A stretch of DNA of 39,383 nt from DATAWZ01 sp036266975. Lineage in GTDB: Bacteria; Actinomycetota; Thermoleophilia; Solirubrobacterales; Solirubrobacteraceae. The stretch spans positions 1 through 39,383 of the forward strand of contig DATAWZ010000197.1 in NCBI GenBank assembly GCA_036266975.1, read 5' to 3'. Below, one piece after another: positions 14,565 to 21,800 of the stretch. Every line of letters starts with the position of its first letter. Position 1 is the first letter of the stretch. The position numbers and the translations under genes were made by a program. The notes under the pieces were generated by a model. That model was given only the letters and a program-made list of their open reading frames with translations, was not told where the DNA came from and searched no databases.

Positions 14565-15976
14565 TCCTGGATCACCCCCCGCACGTAGGCGGCCATCGTC
14601 CCGGCGCAACTGAGCTTGTCGTCGCCCTCGGGCAGATCCGAATAGCGCGAGATGCTCGTGATCTGCGGGCTGCGCCGCCCGCACGGGCAGGTCGAGAAGT
14701 CGGCCTCGATCCGGTCGCCGGAGATCAGCCCGCCCCAGCGTCCCTCCAGGGCGTGGTCGAAGAACGCCATCCGACCGCTCACCGGCCCCTCCGTCGGGTT
14801 CAGCAGCCGCTCGCCCTCGCGGTCGAGCACGAGCATCGTCACCCACGGCGGGCGGTGGTAGCGGCCGGCCTCGCAGTAGTAGAAGGTCGAGGACATCTCG
14901 ACCATGCCGTACATGCGGTGCCAGCGGTCGGGGGGCAGGCCGTAGAAGCGCGCGACGTCCTTCTCGTAGCCCTCGGGCAGCAGGTTGCCCTTGTTGCCGC
15001 CGCCGACGAGCATGCCCGTCTTGGGGTGAAAGCCGCCGTCGCCGAGCCCGCGGCGGTGGAACTCCTCCATCATCAGGTACTGGGGCAGCCACAGCCCGGC
15101 GATGATCGAGGGGTCCGAACGCGTCGCGATCATCACGTCGGCCAGCTCGGCGACCGCGACGCGCATCTGCTCCTGGCGCTCGCGCGCGCCGTCCTGCAGC
15201 TCGCGGATCTCGTTGGGCGTCGCCGTGCCGTCCTCGGCCCGCTTCTTGAGCATCGCCTGGCGCTGCATCGCGACCTCGGAGACCGACTCGTCCAGCAGCC
15301 AGTGCACCGCGCCGGGCCGGCCGAAGCGCTCGGCGCAGGCCTGCAGCATGTAGACGAAGACGTAGTTGCCGGTCTTGGGGCCGAGCAGGAACACCGGCAG
15401 CGTGTTGTCGGCCGTCAGCCCCATGGTCAGGCACATCCCGCGGATCATGTTGCCGTCCATCACCTCGCGGTCCTCGGCGGTGCGGTACAGGAACGACGCC
15501 TTGCCGGTGGTGCCGCTGGAGACGACGACCTGGTGGCCGTGCTCGCCCAGCCGCGCGACCCAGGCGTCGACGTCGCCGACGCCGTCCATCGAGATGCCCG
15601 AGACGTCGCGCGGCGTGAGCGTGTCCAGCCAGCGCGTGAGCAGATCCCAGCGCCCGCCGGAGACGAACGCGTCGGGGTAGGACTTGTACGTCTGGTGAGC
15701 GAACAGCAGCGGGATCACGTCCTCGAAGGACTCCAGCGAGTCGATGCCGAGGTCGCTCGCGCGCTGGTCGAGCACCTTGATCTGCGCCCGGCGCTCCCGG
15801 AAGCGCTCGGCCATCGACTGGCGTTGGATCTCGAGCAACTCCTCGTCGCCGAGCCAGTAGGGATCGGCCTCGCCGATCATCCTCGTCAGATGCGAGACCG
15901 CAGGATTTGGAACGGCGCGGGGCCCGGCTTGCCCGACGACGTCGGGCTGCGCCACCCGCTTAGGGGAAATTGCCAT
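14561..15976 (-). CDS. LuxE-type acyl-protein synthetase / acyl-activating enzyme
   Basis: 471-residue member of the adenylate-forming family related to LuxE and phenylacetate-CoA-ligase-like proteins. It would activate a carboxylic acid with ATP and pass the acyl group to its partner LuxC protein. The nucleotide-binding loop is VVSSGTTGKASFLYR, followed by GFHPKTGMLVGGGNKG and RMYGMVEMSSTFYYCE. A C-terminal STCPCGRRSP could bind a metal. The ATG at 15976 follows GAGAGGAGAGGG, a good ribosome-binding site. A TATCGT -10 lies at 16009-16014 and operator B about 80 bases upstream. The native acid is unknown; the surrounding Bad-like genes suggest an alicyclic or aromatic acid. Confidence 0.88.
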   Translation of the reverse strand: MAISPKRVAQPDVVGQAGPRAVPNPAVSHLTRMIGEADPYWLGDEELLEIQRQSMAERFRERRAQIKVLDQRASDLGIDSLESFEDVIPLLFAHQTYKSYPDAFVSGGRWDLLTRWLDTLTPRDVSGISMDGVGDVDAWVARLGEHGHQVVVSSGTTGKASFLYRTAEDREVMDGNMIRGMCLTMGLTADNTLPVFLLGPKTGNYVFVYMLQACAERFGRPGAVHWLLDESVSEVAMQRQAMLKKRAEDGTATPNEIRELQDGARERQEQMRVAVAELADVMIATRSDPSIIAGLWLPQYLMMEEFHRRGLGDGGFHPKTGMLVGGGNKGNLLPEGYEKDVARFYGLPPDRWHRMYGMVEMSSTFYYCEAGRYHRPPWVTMLVLDREGERLLNPTEGPVSGRMAFFDHALEGRWGGLISGDRIEADFSTCPCGRRSPQITSISRYSDLPEGDDKLSCAGTMAAYVRGVIQE

Positions 15977-16008
15977 CGAACCCTCTCCTCTCACGTGGCG
16001 GTCGTTCG

Positions 16009-16014
16009 ACGATA
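16009..16014 (-). promoter_or_regulatory. Probable -10 element of the luxE-luxC operon
   Basis: TATCGT on the minus strand, with operator B centred about 62 bases upstream of the expected start. The leader would be about 25 bases with a purine-rich ribosome-binding site, unlike the leaderless genes elsewhere in the window. Confidence 0.4.
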
Positions 16015-16054
16015 GGCCTCGTGGCGAGGCGCCGAACCCGCGAGCTCGCCCTGG

Positions 16055-16072
16055 CTTGTCCACCTCGACAAG
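16055..16072. promoter_or_regulatory. Inverted-repeat operator B upstream of luxE-like gene
   Basis: CTTGTCCACCTCGACAAG is a perfect inverted repeat, CTTGTC-N6-GACAAG. Operator A matches it at 15 of 18 positions. A single TTTGTCGACACC half-copy is present at the luciferase-like gene's start (minus strand, 19419-19430). The PucR-type regulator at 17542-19374 is the obvious candidate to bind it. Confidence 0.6.
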
Positions 16073-16121
16073 ATGCCCGCTATAGGATCGGCGCCCGCAA
16101 GCGAGCACGGGAGGAGCGACG

Positions 16122-16672
16122 ATGCAGCAGCTGCTGGACGCGGCCAGCCCTCGGGCAGCGGCTGGCTGCCAGACGGGTCGATGCTGATCTCCTCGATGCT
16201 GAATCGACAGGTGATGCGGCTGAAGGGCGGCGAGCTCTCGGTGCACGCCGACGTCGGCCACCTCGTGGTCAACCGCATCAACGACATGGTCGTCAGCCCG
16301 AGCGGTCACGCCTTCGGCTTCGACCCGTTCGCCGGCGGCCGGCAACATCGTCCACGTCGGCCCCGAGGGCAACGCGTCGATCGCCGCCGAGACGTTCGGC
16401 GCGCGCTTTACCGCCTACGACATCGCCGCCGACGGCTCGCTGTCGAACGGGCGCGTGTGGGGCCACGCCGGCCAGACGGCCTCGTGGGACACGTTCGAGA
16501 GCATGCTCGCGACCGACGGCTGCGTCTGGGTCGCCGATGCGATGAACAACCGCGCGGTGCGCGTCGACGAGGCGGGCGTGGTCGGCGAAGCTCGGCGCGG
16601 TGCGAGCGCAAGGCCGCCAACGAAGCTGTCCTGTACACGTACAGCGTCGACGTGCCGAGCGCGTTCGCGTAA
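16122..16672 (+). pseudogene. Broken SMP-30/gluconolactonase-type gene
   Basis: Fragments of an SMP-30/lactonase propeller are readable but in alternating frames. An ATG at 16122 with GGGAGGAG ahead opens one frame. SGSGWLPDGSMLISSMLNRQ and HLVVNRINDMVVSPSGHAFGFD lie in a second. AAETFGARFTAYDIAADGSL and GCVWVADAMNNRAVRV are back in the first, and the end SYSVDVPSAFA-like tail (VLYTYSVDVPSAFA, stop 16670-16672) is again in the second. That makes three frame changes. About 180 codons remain of the usual 290 or so, and the segment that normally joins GFD to AAETFGARFT is largely missing, so an internal deletion also occurred. It was divergent from the luxE-luxC operon and shared the operator B region. 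Sequencing error alone would not explain the missing blade. Confidence 0.82.
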
Positions 16673-16687
16673 GGGGATATCCAGTAA

Positions 16688-16759
16688 GCCGCCGGCGCAT
16701 GCGCCGGCGGCCCGGGCGGCGCATGCGCCGCCCGGCGGGGGCGCGCATGCGCGCCCCCG
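16688..16759. repeat. Three abutting perfect 24-bp palindromes with identical GCGCATGCGC cores
   Basis: Palindromes at 16688-16711, 16712-16735 and 16736-16759 touch without a spare base. Each has the ten-base core GCGCATGCGC and seven-base arms that differ between copies (GCCGCCG, CCGGGCG, CGGGGGC) yet pair perfectly within each copy. They lie between the SMP-30 remnant and the convergent SDR gene, so a bidirectional terminator is possible, but the exact 24-bp phasing and the invariant core go beyond a usual terminator. No U-tract follows. Confidence 0.9.
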
Positions 16760-16768
16760 TTCAAATGA

Positions 16769-17506
16769 TCAGGACATGGACAGCCCGCCGCTGACCGACA
16801 CGGTCTGCCCGGTGATGTAGGCCGCGCGCTCGCTGCACAGGTAGGCGATCATCCCGGCCACGTCGTAGGGCGTGCCCAGGCGGCCGACGGGGATCGCGCG
16901 CTCGAGCGCGGCGACGAGCTTGGGCGACTCGCCGGCGACCTCGCGCAGCATCGGCGTATCCATCGGCCCGGGGCAGACCGTGTTGCAGGTGACGCCGGTG
17001 CGCGCGGTCTCGCGCGCGATGGTCTTGGACAGGCCGATCAGCCCGGCCTTGCACGCGCTGTAGACCGCCTCGCCGCTGGAGCCGACGCGCCCGGCGTCCG
17101 AGGAGACGTACAGCACGCGGCCGAAGCCGCGCTCGATCATCCCGGGCAGCAAGCCGTGGGTCAGCTGGATCGGCGCGCGCAGGTTGATGCCGATCAGCCG
17201 GTCCCAGACCGACGGGTCGTTCTTGACGAACGGCTCGACGCGGTCCCAGCCGGCGTTGTTGACGAACACGTCGAGCGCGCCGACGCCGTCGATCAGGTCC
17301 TGGACCGAGCCCGGGTCGGTGAGGTCCATGGTCGCCGCCGAGGCGCCGTCGAGCGTGGAGGCGACCTCCTCGGCCCCCGCCTCGTCGATGTCGGCGACGA
17401 TCACCCGCGCGCCGAGGTCGGTCAGGTCGCGGCAGATCCGCTGCCCGAGGCCTCCCGCTCCGCCCGTCACCAGGGCGGACTTCCCCGCCAGCGTCAGACC
17501 TTCCAT
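16769..17506 (-). CDS. SDR dehydrogenase similar to BadH (2-hydroxycyclohexanecarboxyl-CoA dehydrogenase)
   Basis: 245-residue classical short-chain dehydrogenase. It has the NAD(P)-binding TGGAGGLGQ, the NNAG motif within NNAGWDRVEPF, catalytic Ser in the YVSSDAGRVGSSGEAVYSACKAG stretch with the YxxxK pair, and CPGPMDTPML. From memory, NNAGWD, SSDAGRVGSSGEAVY and VSGGL closely resemble BadH of Rhodopseudomonas palustris, which oxidises 2-hydroxycyclohexane-1-carbonyl-CoA. The ATG at 17506 follows GAGGAGG. It is 35 bases downstream of the PucR-type regulator on the same strand, so the two are probably cotranscribed. The exact substrate is inference; hydroxyacyl-CoA oxidation is likely. Confidence 0.9.
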   Translation of the reverse strand: MEGLTLAGKSALVTGGAGGLGQRICRDLTDLGARVIVADIDEAGAEEVASTLDGASAATMDLTDPGSVQDLIDGVGALDVFVNNAGWDRVEPFVKNDPSVWDRLIGINLRAPIQLTHGLLPGMIERGFGRVLYVSSDAGRVGSSGEAVYSACKAGLIGLSKTIARETARTGVTCNTVCPGPMDTPMLREVAGESPKLVAALERAIPVGRLGTPYDVAGMIAYLCSERAAYITGQTVSVSGGLSMS

Positions 17507-17541
17507 CTCGCCTCCTCGATCGCGTTCAGTGCTGCGCGAAG

Positions 17542-19374
17542 TCAAACAGTCGCGGGCGCCGGGGCGCGCGCTCCGTTTGGCGAGGTCCACACCCCGCCGT
17601 CCTGCAGGCGCAGCGTGAGCAGGCACAGCTGGGCCGAGAGCTGGGCGTTGGGGTCCTCGCACACGGCCAGGCCGGTCAGGTCGCGCACGCGCGAGAGCCG
17701 GTAGCGCACCGTGTTCTCGTGGACGCCCAGGCACGCCGCGGTGCGCCGCACGGCCTGGGCGTTCTCGAAGAACGCCGCGAGCGTGTGCAGCAGGTCCTCG
17801 TGCTCGAGCACCTCGCCGAGCGTGCTCTGCACGAAGCGGCGCGCCTGCGGGCCGCTGGTGGTGGCCAGGAACGCGCGCCCGCCCGCCCCGAGGTCCTCGG
17901 CGGCGAGCAGCTGATGGCCGGGCGCGCGCACGTGCTCCTCCAGGCAGCGCAGCACCTGCTCGGCCTCGGCGTGCGCGCGCACGAGCTCCTCGGCGCGCGT
18001 GCAGCGGCTCGAGAGCGCGGCGAGCAGCGCGCCGTGCGGGGCGGCCGCGTGCAGCGCCTCGGCGACGCGTCGGCGGGCCCACTCCACGCCGGCGCCCGCG
18101 CCGGGCGGCAGCGGCACGATCAGCGCGGCGCCGCCGGCCACGCCGGTGGCGAGCACGCCCTGCGGCGGGGTCTCCTCGTCGAGCGCGGCGGCGAGCGCGC
18201 GCGCGAGCGAGGGCGTCGACTGCGGGCCGCGCACGAGCACGAGCAACCGCGGCGCCTCCAGCCGCACGCCGAGCAGGTCGGCGCGCCGGCGCAGCGCGCC
18301 CGCGTCCTCCTCGCCGCGGATCAGCGCCCCGGCGAGCGACTCGCGCGCCTGCCAGTCGACCTCGGCCTCGCGGTGCGTGGCCCCCACCTCCAGCGCGATC
18401 GTCGCCGCCGCGCGCCGCGCGAGCTTCTCGTCGAGCGGCCCCAGCCGCGCGCCGCGCTCGACGAGGCTCAGGTGCCCCCACACCCTGCCCTGCACGCGCA
18501 CGGGCGCGATCAGCACGCGGTGCGCGAGGCCGCTGCCGGCCACCGGGTGCACGATCCGCGGGCGCCCGTCCCGCAGCGCGGCGAGCGTGTGGGCGATCGC
18601 CGGCACCGCGCGCGCCCGCTCGTCGAGCACGCACGGCGCGCCGGTCTCGCCGGGCACCTGCTCGAGCGCGCGGAAGTCGGCGTCGTAGACGACCGACGGG
18701 CGGCGGGTCAGCGCGGTGATCGCCTCGGCGATCTTGCGCACCCCCGAGCCGCGCAGCAACAGCTCGGTCAAGCGCTCCTCCATCGCCGCCGCGCGCTTGA
18801 GCAGCGCGTTCTGGCGCGTGACCGTGGCCAGGCTCTCACGCAGCTCGCTGGTGAGCTTGACCTGCGCGACGGCGGTCGCGGCGAGGTTGGCGAAGGTGGC
18901 GGCGAGCTGCTGCTGGGCGGGCGAGTAGTCGTGCGGCTCCTCCATGTTGTCCAGGAAGATCAGCCCGATGACCTCGTCGCGCAGGACCATCGGCACGGCG
19001 AGCAGCGAGCGGACCTTCCAGTAGCGCATCGTCGAGCGGATCGCGCGCGGGTCGGCGAGCGCGTTGGTGAGGAGCACGGGGCGACGCGTCTTGATCAGCT
19101 CGCGGGTGATCCCGTCGGCCGGCGTCCCGGCGACCATGCGTTGCACGTCGGCGTCGATGTCCCGGTCGGCGTGGCCCACGCGGCCGTGGAAGAGGCCGCT
19201 GCGGTCGTCGCGCAGGTGGATCGAGCAGCGGCGCACGCCGGCCAGCGCGCACAGCTTCTCGACGATCAGGTGCAGGATTCCGTCGAGCTCGACGCCCTCG
19301 GCGAGCACCTCGGCGACCTCGCTGAACGCCGCGATCACCGACTCGTGACGAGGCGCTACGGTGGTCGCGCTCAT
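17542..19374 (-). CDS. GAF-domain PucR/CdaR-type transcriptional regulator
   Basis: 610-residue one-component regulator. Residues about 30-185 form a GAF sensor (for instance RSLLAVPMVLRDEVIGLIFLDN). A central region is typical of PucR/CdaR proteins, and the C-terminal helix-turn-helix reads AACLGVHENTVRYRLSRVRDLTG. Such proteins usually respond to a small catabolic molecule. I take the ATG at 19374, which has GAGGAG nine bases upstream; an in-frame extension of 18 residues is not conserved. It is divergent from the luciferase-like gene with only 38 bases between, and reads into the BadH-like SDR. It is the best candidate for the CTTGTC-N6-GACAAG operators, though the regulator was not linked to them by anything but position. 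Confidence 0.92.
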   Translation of the reverse strand: MSATTVAPRHESVIAAFSEVAEVLAEGVELDGILHLIVEKLCALAGVRRCSIHLRDDRSGLFHGRVGHADRDIDADVQRMVAGTPADGITRELIKTRRPVLLTNALADPRAIRSTMRYWKVRSLLAVPMVLRDEVIGLIFLDNMEEPHDYSPAQQQLAATFANLAATAVAQVKLTSELRESLATVTRQNALLKRAAAMEERLTELLLRGSGVRKIAEAITALTRRPSVVYDADFRALEQVPGETGAPCVLDERARAVPAIAHTLAALRDGRPRIVHPVAGSGLAHRVLIAPVRVQGRVWGHLSLVERGARLGPLDEKLARRAAATIALEVGATHREAEVDWQARESLAGALIRGEEDAGALRRRADLLGVRLEAPRLLVLVRGPQSTPSLARALAAALDEETPPQGVLATGVAGGAALIVPLPPGAGAGVEWARRRVAEALHAAAPHGALLAALSSRCTRAEELVRAHAEAEQVLRCLEEHVRAPGHQLLAAEDLGAGGRAFLATTSGPQARRFVQSTLGEVLEHEDLLHTLAAFFENAQAVRRTAACLGVHENTVRYRLSRVRDLTGLAVCEDPNAQLSAQLCLLTLRLQDGGVWTSPNGARAPAPATV

Positions 19375-19399
19375 CGCGCGACTCTCCTCACGCCGCGAG

Positions 19400-19405
19400 T
19401 ATACG
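19400..19405 (+). promoter_or_regulatory. Possible leaderless -10 of the luciferase-like gene
   Basis: TATACG lies seven bases before a TTG at 19413 that opens the luciferase-like reading frame. GTATAC is itself palindromic, so it may also serve the divergent regulator gene. A half-operator, GTGTCGACAAAC, overlaps the first codons. Confidence 0.35.
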
Positions 19406-19412
19406 CAAGGCT

Positions 19413-20408
19413 TTGGTGGTGTCGACAAACGAACAGCTCTCGGTCCTGCTCAGCAACCTCGAGGCGCGCGCCGCGCTCGCGGCCGCGCGCGCGGCGCAGG
19501 AGGTCGGCTTTCGCCGGGTGTGGATCGCCGACACGCCGCACGTCGACCCGGCCGCGCTCGGCGGGGCGATCGCCTCGGGGACCACGCTGGAGGTCGGCAC
19601 CGCGGTGATCGGCGCGCTGCACCGCACGCCGGCGGCGCTCGCGACGATGGTCGGCACCTGGGCGCGGCTGGCCGGCGACGGGCGCGCGATGCACCTGGGG
19701 CTCGGGGCGACCGGGGCGACGATCGTCGAGGGCTGGCACGGGCTGCGCTACGAGCGCCCGGCGGAGGCGATGGGCGAGACGCTGGCCATCGTGCGCCAGG
19801 CGCTCGCGGGGGAGCGGACTTCGTTTGCGGGCTCGGTGCTGCGCTCGCACGGGTTCCGCCTGCAAACCGGGGCGGTGGGGTCGCCGGTGCGCGTGTATCT
19901 CGGCGCGCTCGGGCCGCGGATGCGCGCGCTGGCCGCGCGCGAGACCGACGGGCTGATCATGTCCTGGGCGACGGCCGGATCGGTGGGGGCCGCCGCCGCG
20001 CAGCTTGCGCGTGACGGCGTTGGCCGCGCGCCCCGGTTGATCGTGCGGGTCTACGTGGACGTCGGCGGCGACGCTGCGGCGGTGCGCGCGGCGGTCGGGG
20101 AGGAGCTCGTGCAGTACGTGATGTCCCCGCCCTACGCGCGGATGTTCGGCGAGATGGGATTCGCCGAGGAGGTCGCCGCGGTGCACGAGGCCTTCGCGCG
20201 GGGTTCGCGCGCGGACACGGCGGCGGCGACCGCAGGCGCGATGACCGACGAGTTCCTGCTCTCGGGGTCGCCGGCGGAGGTGCGCGCGCGCATCGATGAG
20301 TACCTCAGCGGCGGGGCCGACGAGGTCGCGCTGCAGCCGGTCGCCGCCTTTCGCGGCGGCGACCCGGAGCGGACCGTTCGGGCGCTCGGCCCCCGGCGTT
20401 CTGACTAG
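19413..20408 (+). CDS. LLM-class (luciferase-like) flavin/F420-dependent oxidoreductase
   Basis: 331-residue TIM-barrel protein of the bacterial luciferase-like family, many actinobacterial members of which use coenzyme F420. Visible family features are AAQEVGFRRVWIADTPHVDP, HLGLGATG, VYLGALGPRMRALAARETDGLIMSW and the C-terminal LSGSPAEVRARIDEYLSGGADEVALQP. The start is the TTG at 19413, or GTG at 19416 or 19419; the TTG has a -10-like element at leaderless spacing. It is divergent from the PucR-type gene. Its TAG shares bases with the stop of the convergent cupin gene. Cofactor and substrate are not determined by sequence. There is no luxAB-like beta partner. Confidence 0.88.
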   Translation: MVVSTNEQLSVLLSNLEARAALAAARAAQEVGFRRVWIADTPHVDPAALGGAIASGTTLEVGTAVIGALHRTPAALATMVGTWARLAGDGRAMHLGLGATGATIVEGWHGLRYERPAEAMGETLAIVRQALAGERTSFAGSVLRSHGFRLQTGAVGSPVRVYLGALGPRMRALAARETDGLIMSWATAGSVGAAAAQLARDGVGRAPRLIVRVYVDVGGDAAAVRAAVGEELVQYVMSPPYARMFGEMGFAEEVAAVHEAFARGSRADTAAATAGAMTDEFLLSGSPAEVRARIDEYLSGGADEVALQPVAAFRGGDPERTVRALGPRRSD

Positions 20409-20950
20409 GGGCGCGCGTCGACGATCACGTAGGCGAGGAGCGCGGTCTCGCTGCCGTAGTTGTGCCAGGCGTGGCGCGTGCCGTTCTGCACGATGCACGA
20501 GCCCGGCGGCAGCTCGACCTCGGCGCCGTCGTCGAGCTCGAGCGTGAGCGTGCCCTGCAGGACGATGTCGTAGTCGATCGTCGGCGTCGTGTGCATGCCG
20601 GGGGATTCGGGCTCGAAGGCGGCGACCAGGCCGGGGAACGTCTGCTCGGCCTCGGCGACGAGGCTCTCCAGGACCTCGGCCGGGGGCGCCTGCGGCGCGG
20701 GCGCGTCGCGCGTCTGCGGCGGGAAGGTGAAGACCCCGAAGCGCGTTCCGCCGGGGCCCGGGAAGAACGGCGCGGTGGCGCTGCGGGCGGGCGTGTGGGC
20801 CGGCATGTCGATCTTGCCCTCGGTCCCCCACAGCAGGTAGATGTCGGTACCGGGGAACAGCCCGGCCGTCGCCGGCGGGAGCGGGGCGTCCTCCTGGACG
20901 ACCGACTTGGCCTCGCCGTTGACTGCGGTCACCACGCGCTTGATCTCCAC
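20405..20950 (-). CDS. Cupin-domain protein
   Basis: 181 residues. The C-terminal half is a single cupin barrel with motif one around GMHTTPTIDYDIVLQGTLTLELDDG and motif two PGSCIVQNGTRHAWHN, so it probably binds a metal through these histidines. The N-terminal half is a separate conserved region without a motif I recognise. The start is GTG at 20950, seven bases or so after GGAGGAG. It lies 31 bases after the mycofactocin-type SDR and is probably cotranscribed with it. Its stop overlaps the stop of the convergent luciferase-like gene. Enzyme or ligand-binding role cannot be told apart. Confidence 0.87.
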   Translation of the reverse strand: MEIKRVVTAVNGEAKSVVQEDAPLPPATAGLFPGTDIYLLWGTEGKIDMPAHTPARSATAPFFPGPGGTRFGVFTFPPQTRDAPAPQAPPAEVLESLVAEAEQTFPGLVAAFEPESPGMHTTPTIDYDIVLQGTLTLELDDGAEVELPPGSCIVQNGTRHAWHNYGSETALLAYVIVDARP

Positions 20951-20981
20951 TTCGCTCCTCCTCGTGTTGGCGCCGACGGTG

Positions 20982-21800
20982 TCAGCGAATACAGAAGCCG
21001 GCGTCGACCGGGAGGGTGACGCCGGTGACGTAGCGGGCCTCCTGCGAGCACAGCCAGACGATCGCGTTGGAGACGTCGACCGGCTCGATCATCGGCGTCG
21101 GCAGGATGTTCTGGAGGCGCCCGACCATGTCCGCGTGCTCTTGCAGGTACTCGCCGAACTGCTCGTTGAGGACCATCGGCGAGTTGACCCCGGTGGGGTG
21201 CAGCGTGTTCACGCGGATGTTGTGCTCGCCCAGGACCGTGGCGTAGCCGCGCATCAGCCCGACGACGCCGTGCTTGGCCGCCGCGTAGCCCATGCTGCCC
21301 GGGCTGCCGTCGGCGACGCCCTTCAGCCCCGCGGTCGAGCTGGTGATGACGATGGAACCGCCCTCGCCCTGCTCGATGAGCGTGGGGATCGCGGCGTGGA
21401 TCGCGTGAAAGACGCCGGTCAGGTTGACGTCGACCGCGGCGTGGAAGGCCCCCAGCGAGCGCGCCGGCTCGCCCATGATCGGCAGGATTCCGGCGTTGGC
21501 CACGACGATGTCCAACCGCCCGAACTCGGCGATGCCGTCATTCAGGATCCTTTCGACGGCGCCCAGGTCGCGCACGTCGCCCTGGCGGGCGACGATGCGC
21601 TGGTCGCGGTCCTGGACCTGCTCGATCGTCTGCTGCAGGTCGGCGGGCGTCGCGGGCGGGTAGGTGACCGTGTCGACCGGGCCGCACAGGTCCAGGCCGA
21701 TGATCCGCGCGCCCTCCTCGGCCATGCGGATGGCGTGGCTGCGGCCCTGGCCGCGCGCGACGCCGGTGATGAACGCGACCTTGCCCTCGAGGCGCCCCAT
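20982..21800 (-). CDS. Mycofactocin-type SDR family oxidoreductase (carveol-dehydrogenase-like)
   Basis: 272-residue short-chain dehydrogenase. The start MGRLEGKVAFITGVARGQGRSHAIRMAEEGARIIGLDLCG, the insert with VQDRDQRIVARQGDVRD, and TLHPTGVNSPMV match the actinobacterial subfamily with non-exchangeable NAD that is linked to mycofactocin; this includes carveol dehydrogenases. The YxxxK pair is in GYAAAKHG and the Ser in ITSSTAGLKG. It would oxidise an alcohol made by, for example, the neighbouring P450. The ATG at 21800 overlaps the stop of the decayed dioxygenase gene (ATGA). The mycofactocin genes are not in the window. Confidence 0.9.
   Translation of the reverse strand: MGRLEGKVAFITGVARGQGRSHAIRMAEEGARIIGLDLCGPVDTVTYPPATPADLQQTIEQVQDRDQRIVARQGDVRDLGAVERILNDGIAEFGRLDIVVANAGILPIMGEPARSLGAFHAAVDVNLTGVFHAIHAAIPTLIEQGEGGSIVITSSTAGLKGVADGSPGSMGYAAAKHGVVGLMRGYATVLGEHNIRVNTLHPTGVNSPMVLNEQFGEYLQEHADMVGRLQNILPTPMIEPVDVSNAIVWLCSQEARYVTGVTLPVDAGFCIR

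Noticed and set aside
13218..15976. A bioluminescence (lux) operon
   Set aside because: Only luxC- and luxE-like genes are present. The single luciferase-like protein at 19413 is of the general LLM/F420 type, and no beta subunit is seen.
16600..16794. A small plus-strand frame encoding an Arg-rich peptide over the palindromes
   Set aside because: Its coding look comes from the palindromic GC-rich DNA; it has no ribosome-binding site and ends within the SDR gene on the other strand.
17719..19608. A 629-codon plus-strand open frame opposite the PucR-type regulator
   Set aside because: The minus strand shows GAF and helix-turn-helix domains; the plus frame is a shadow.
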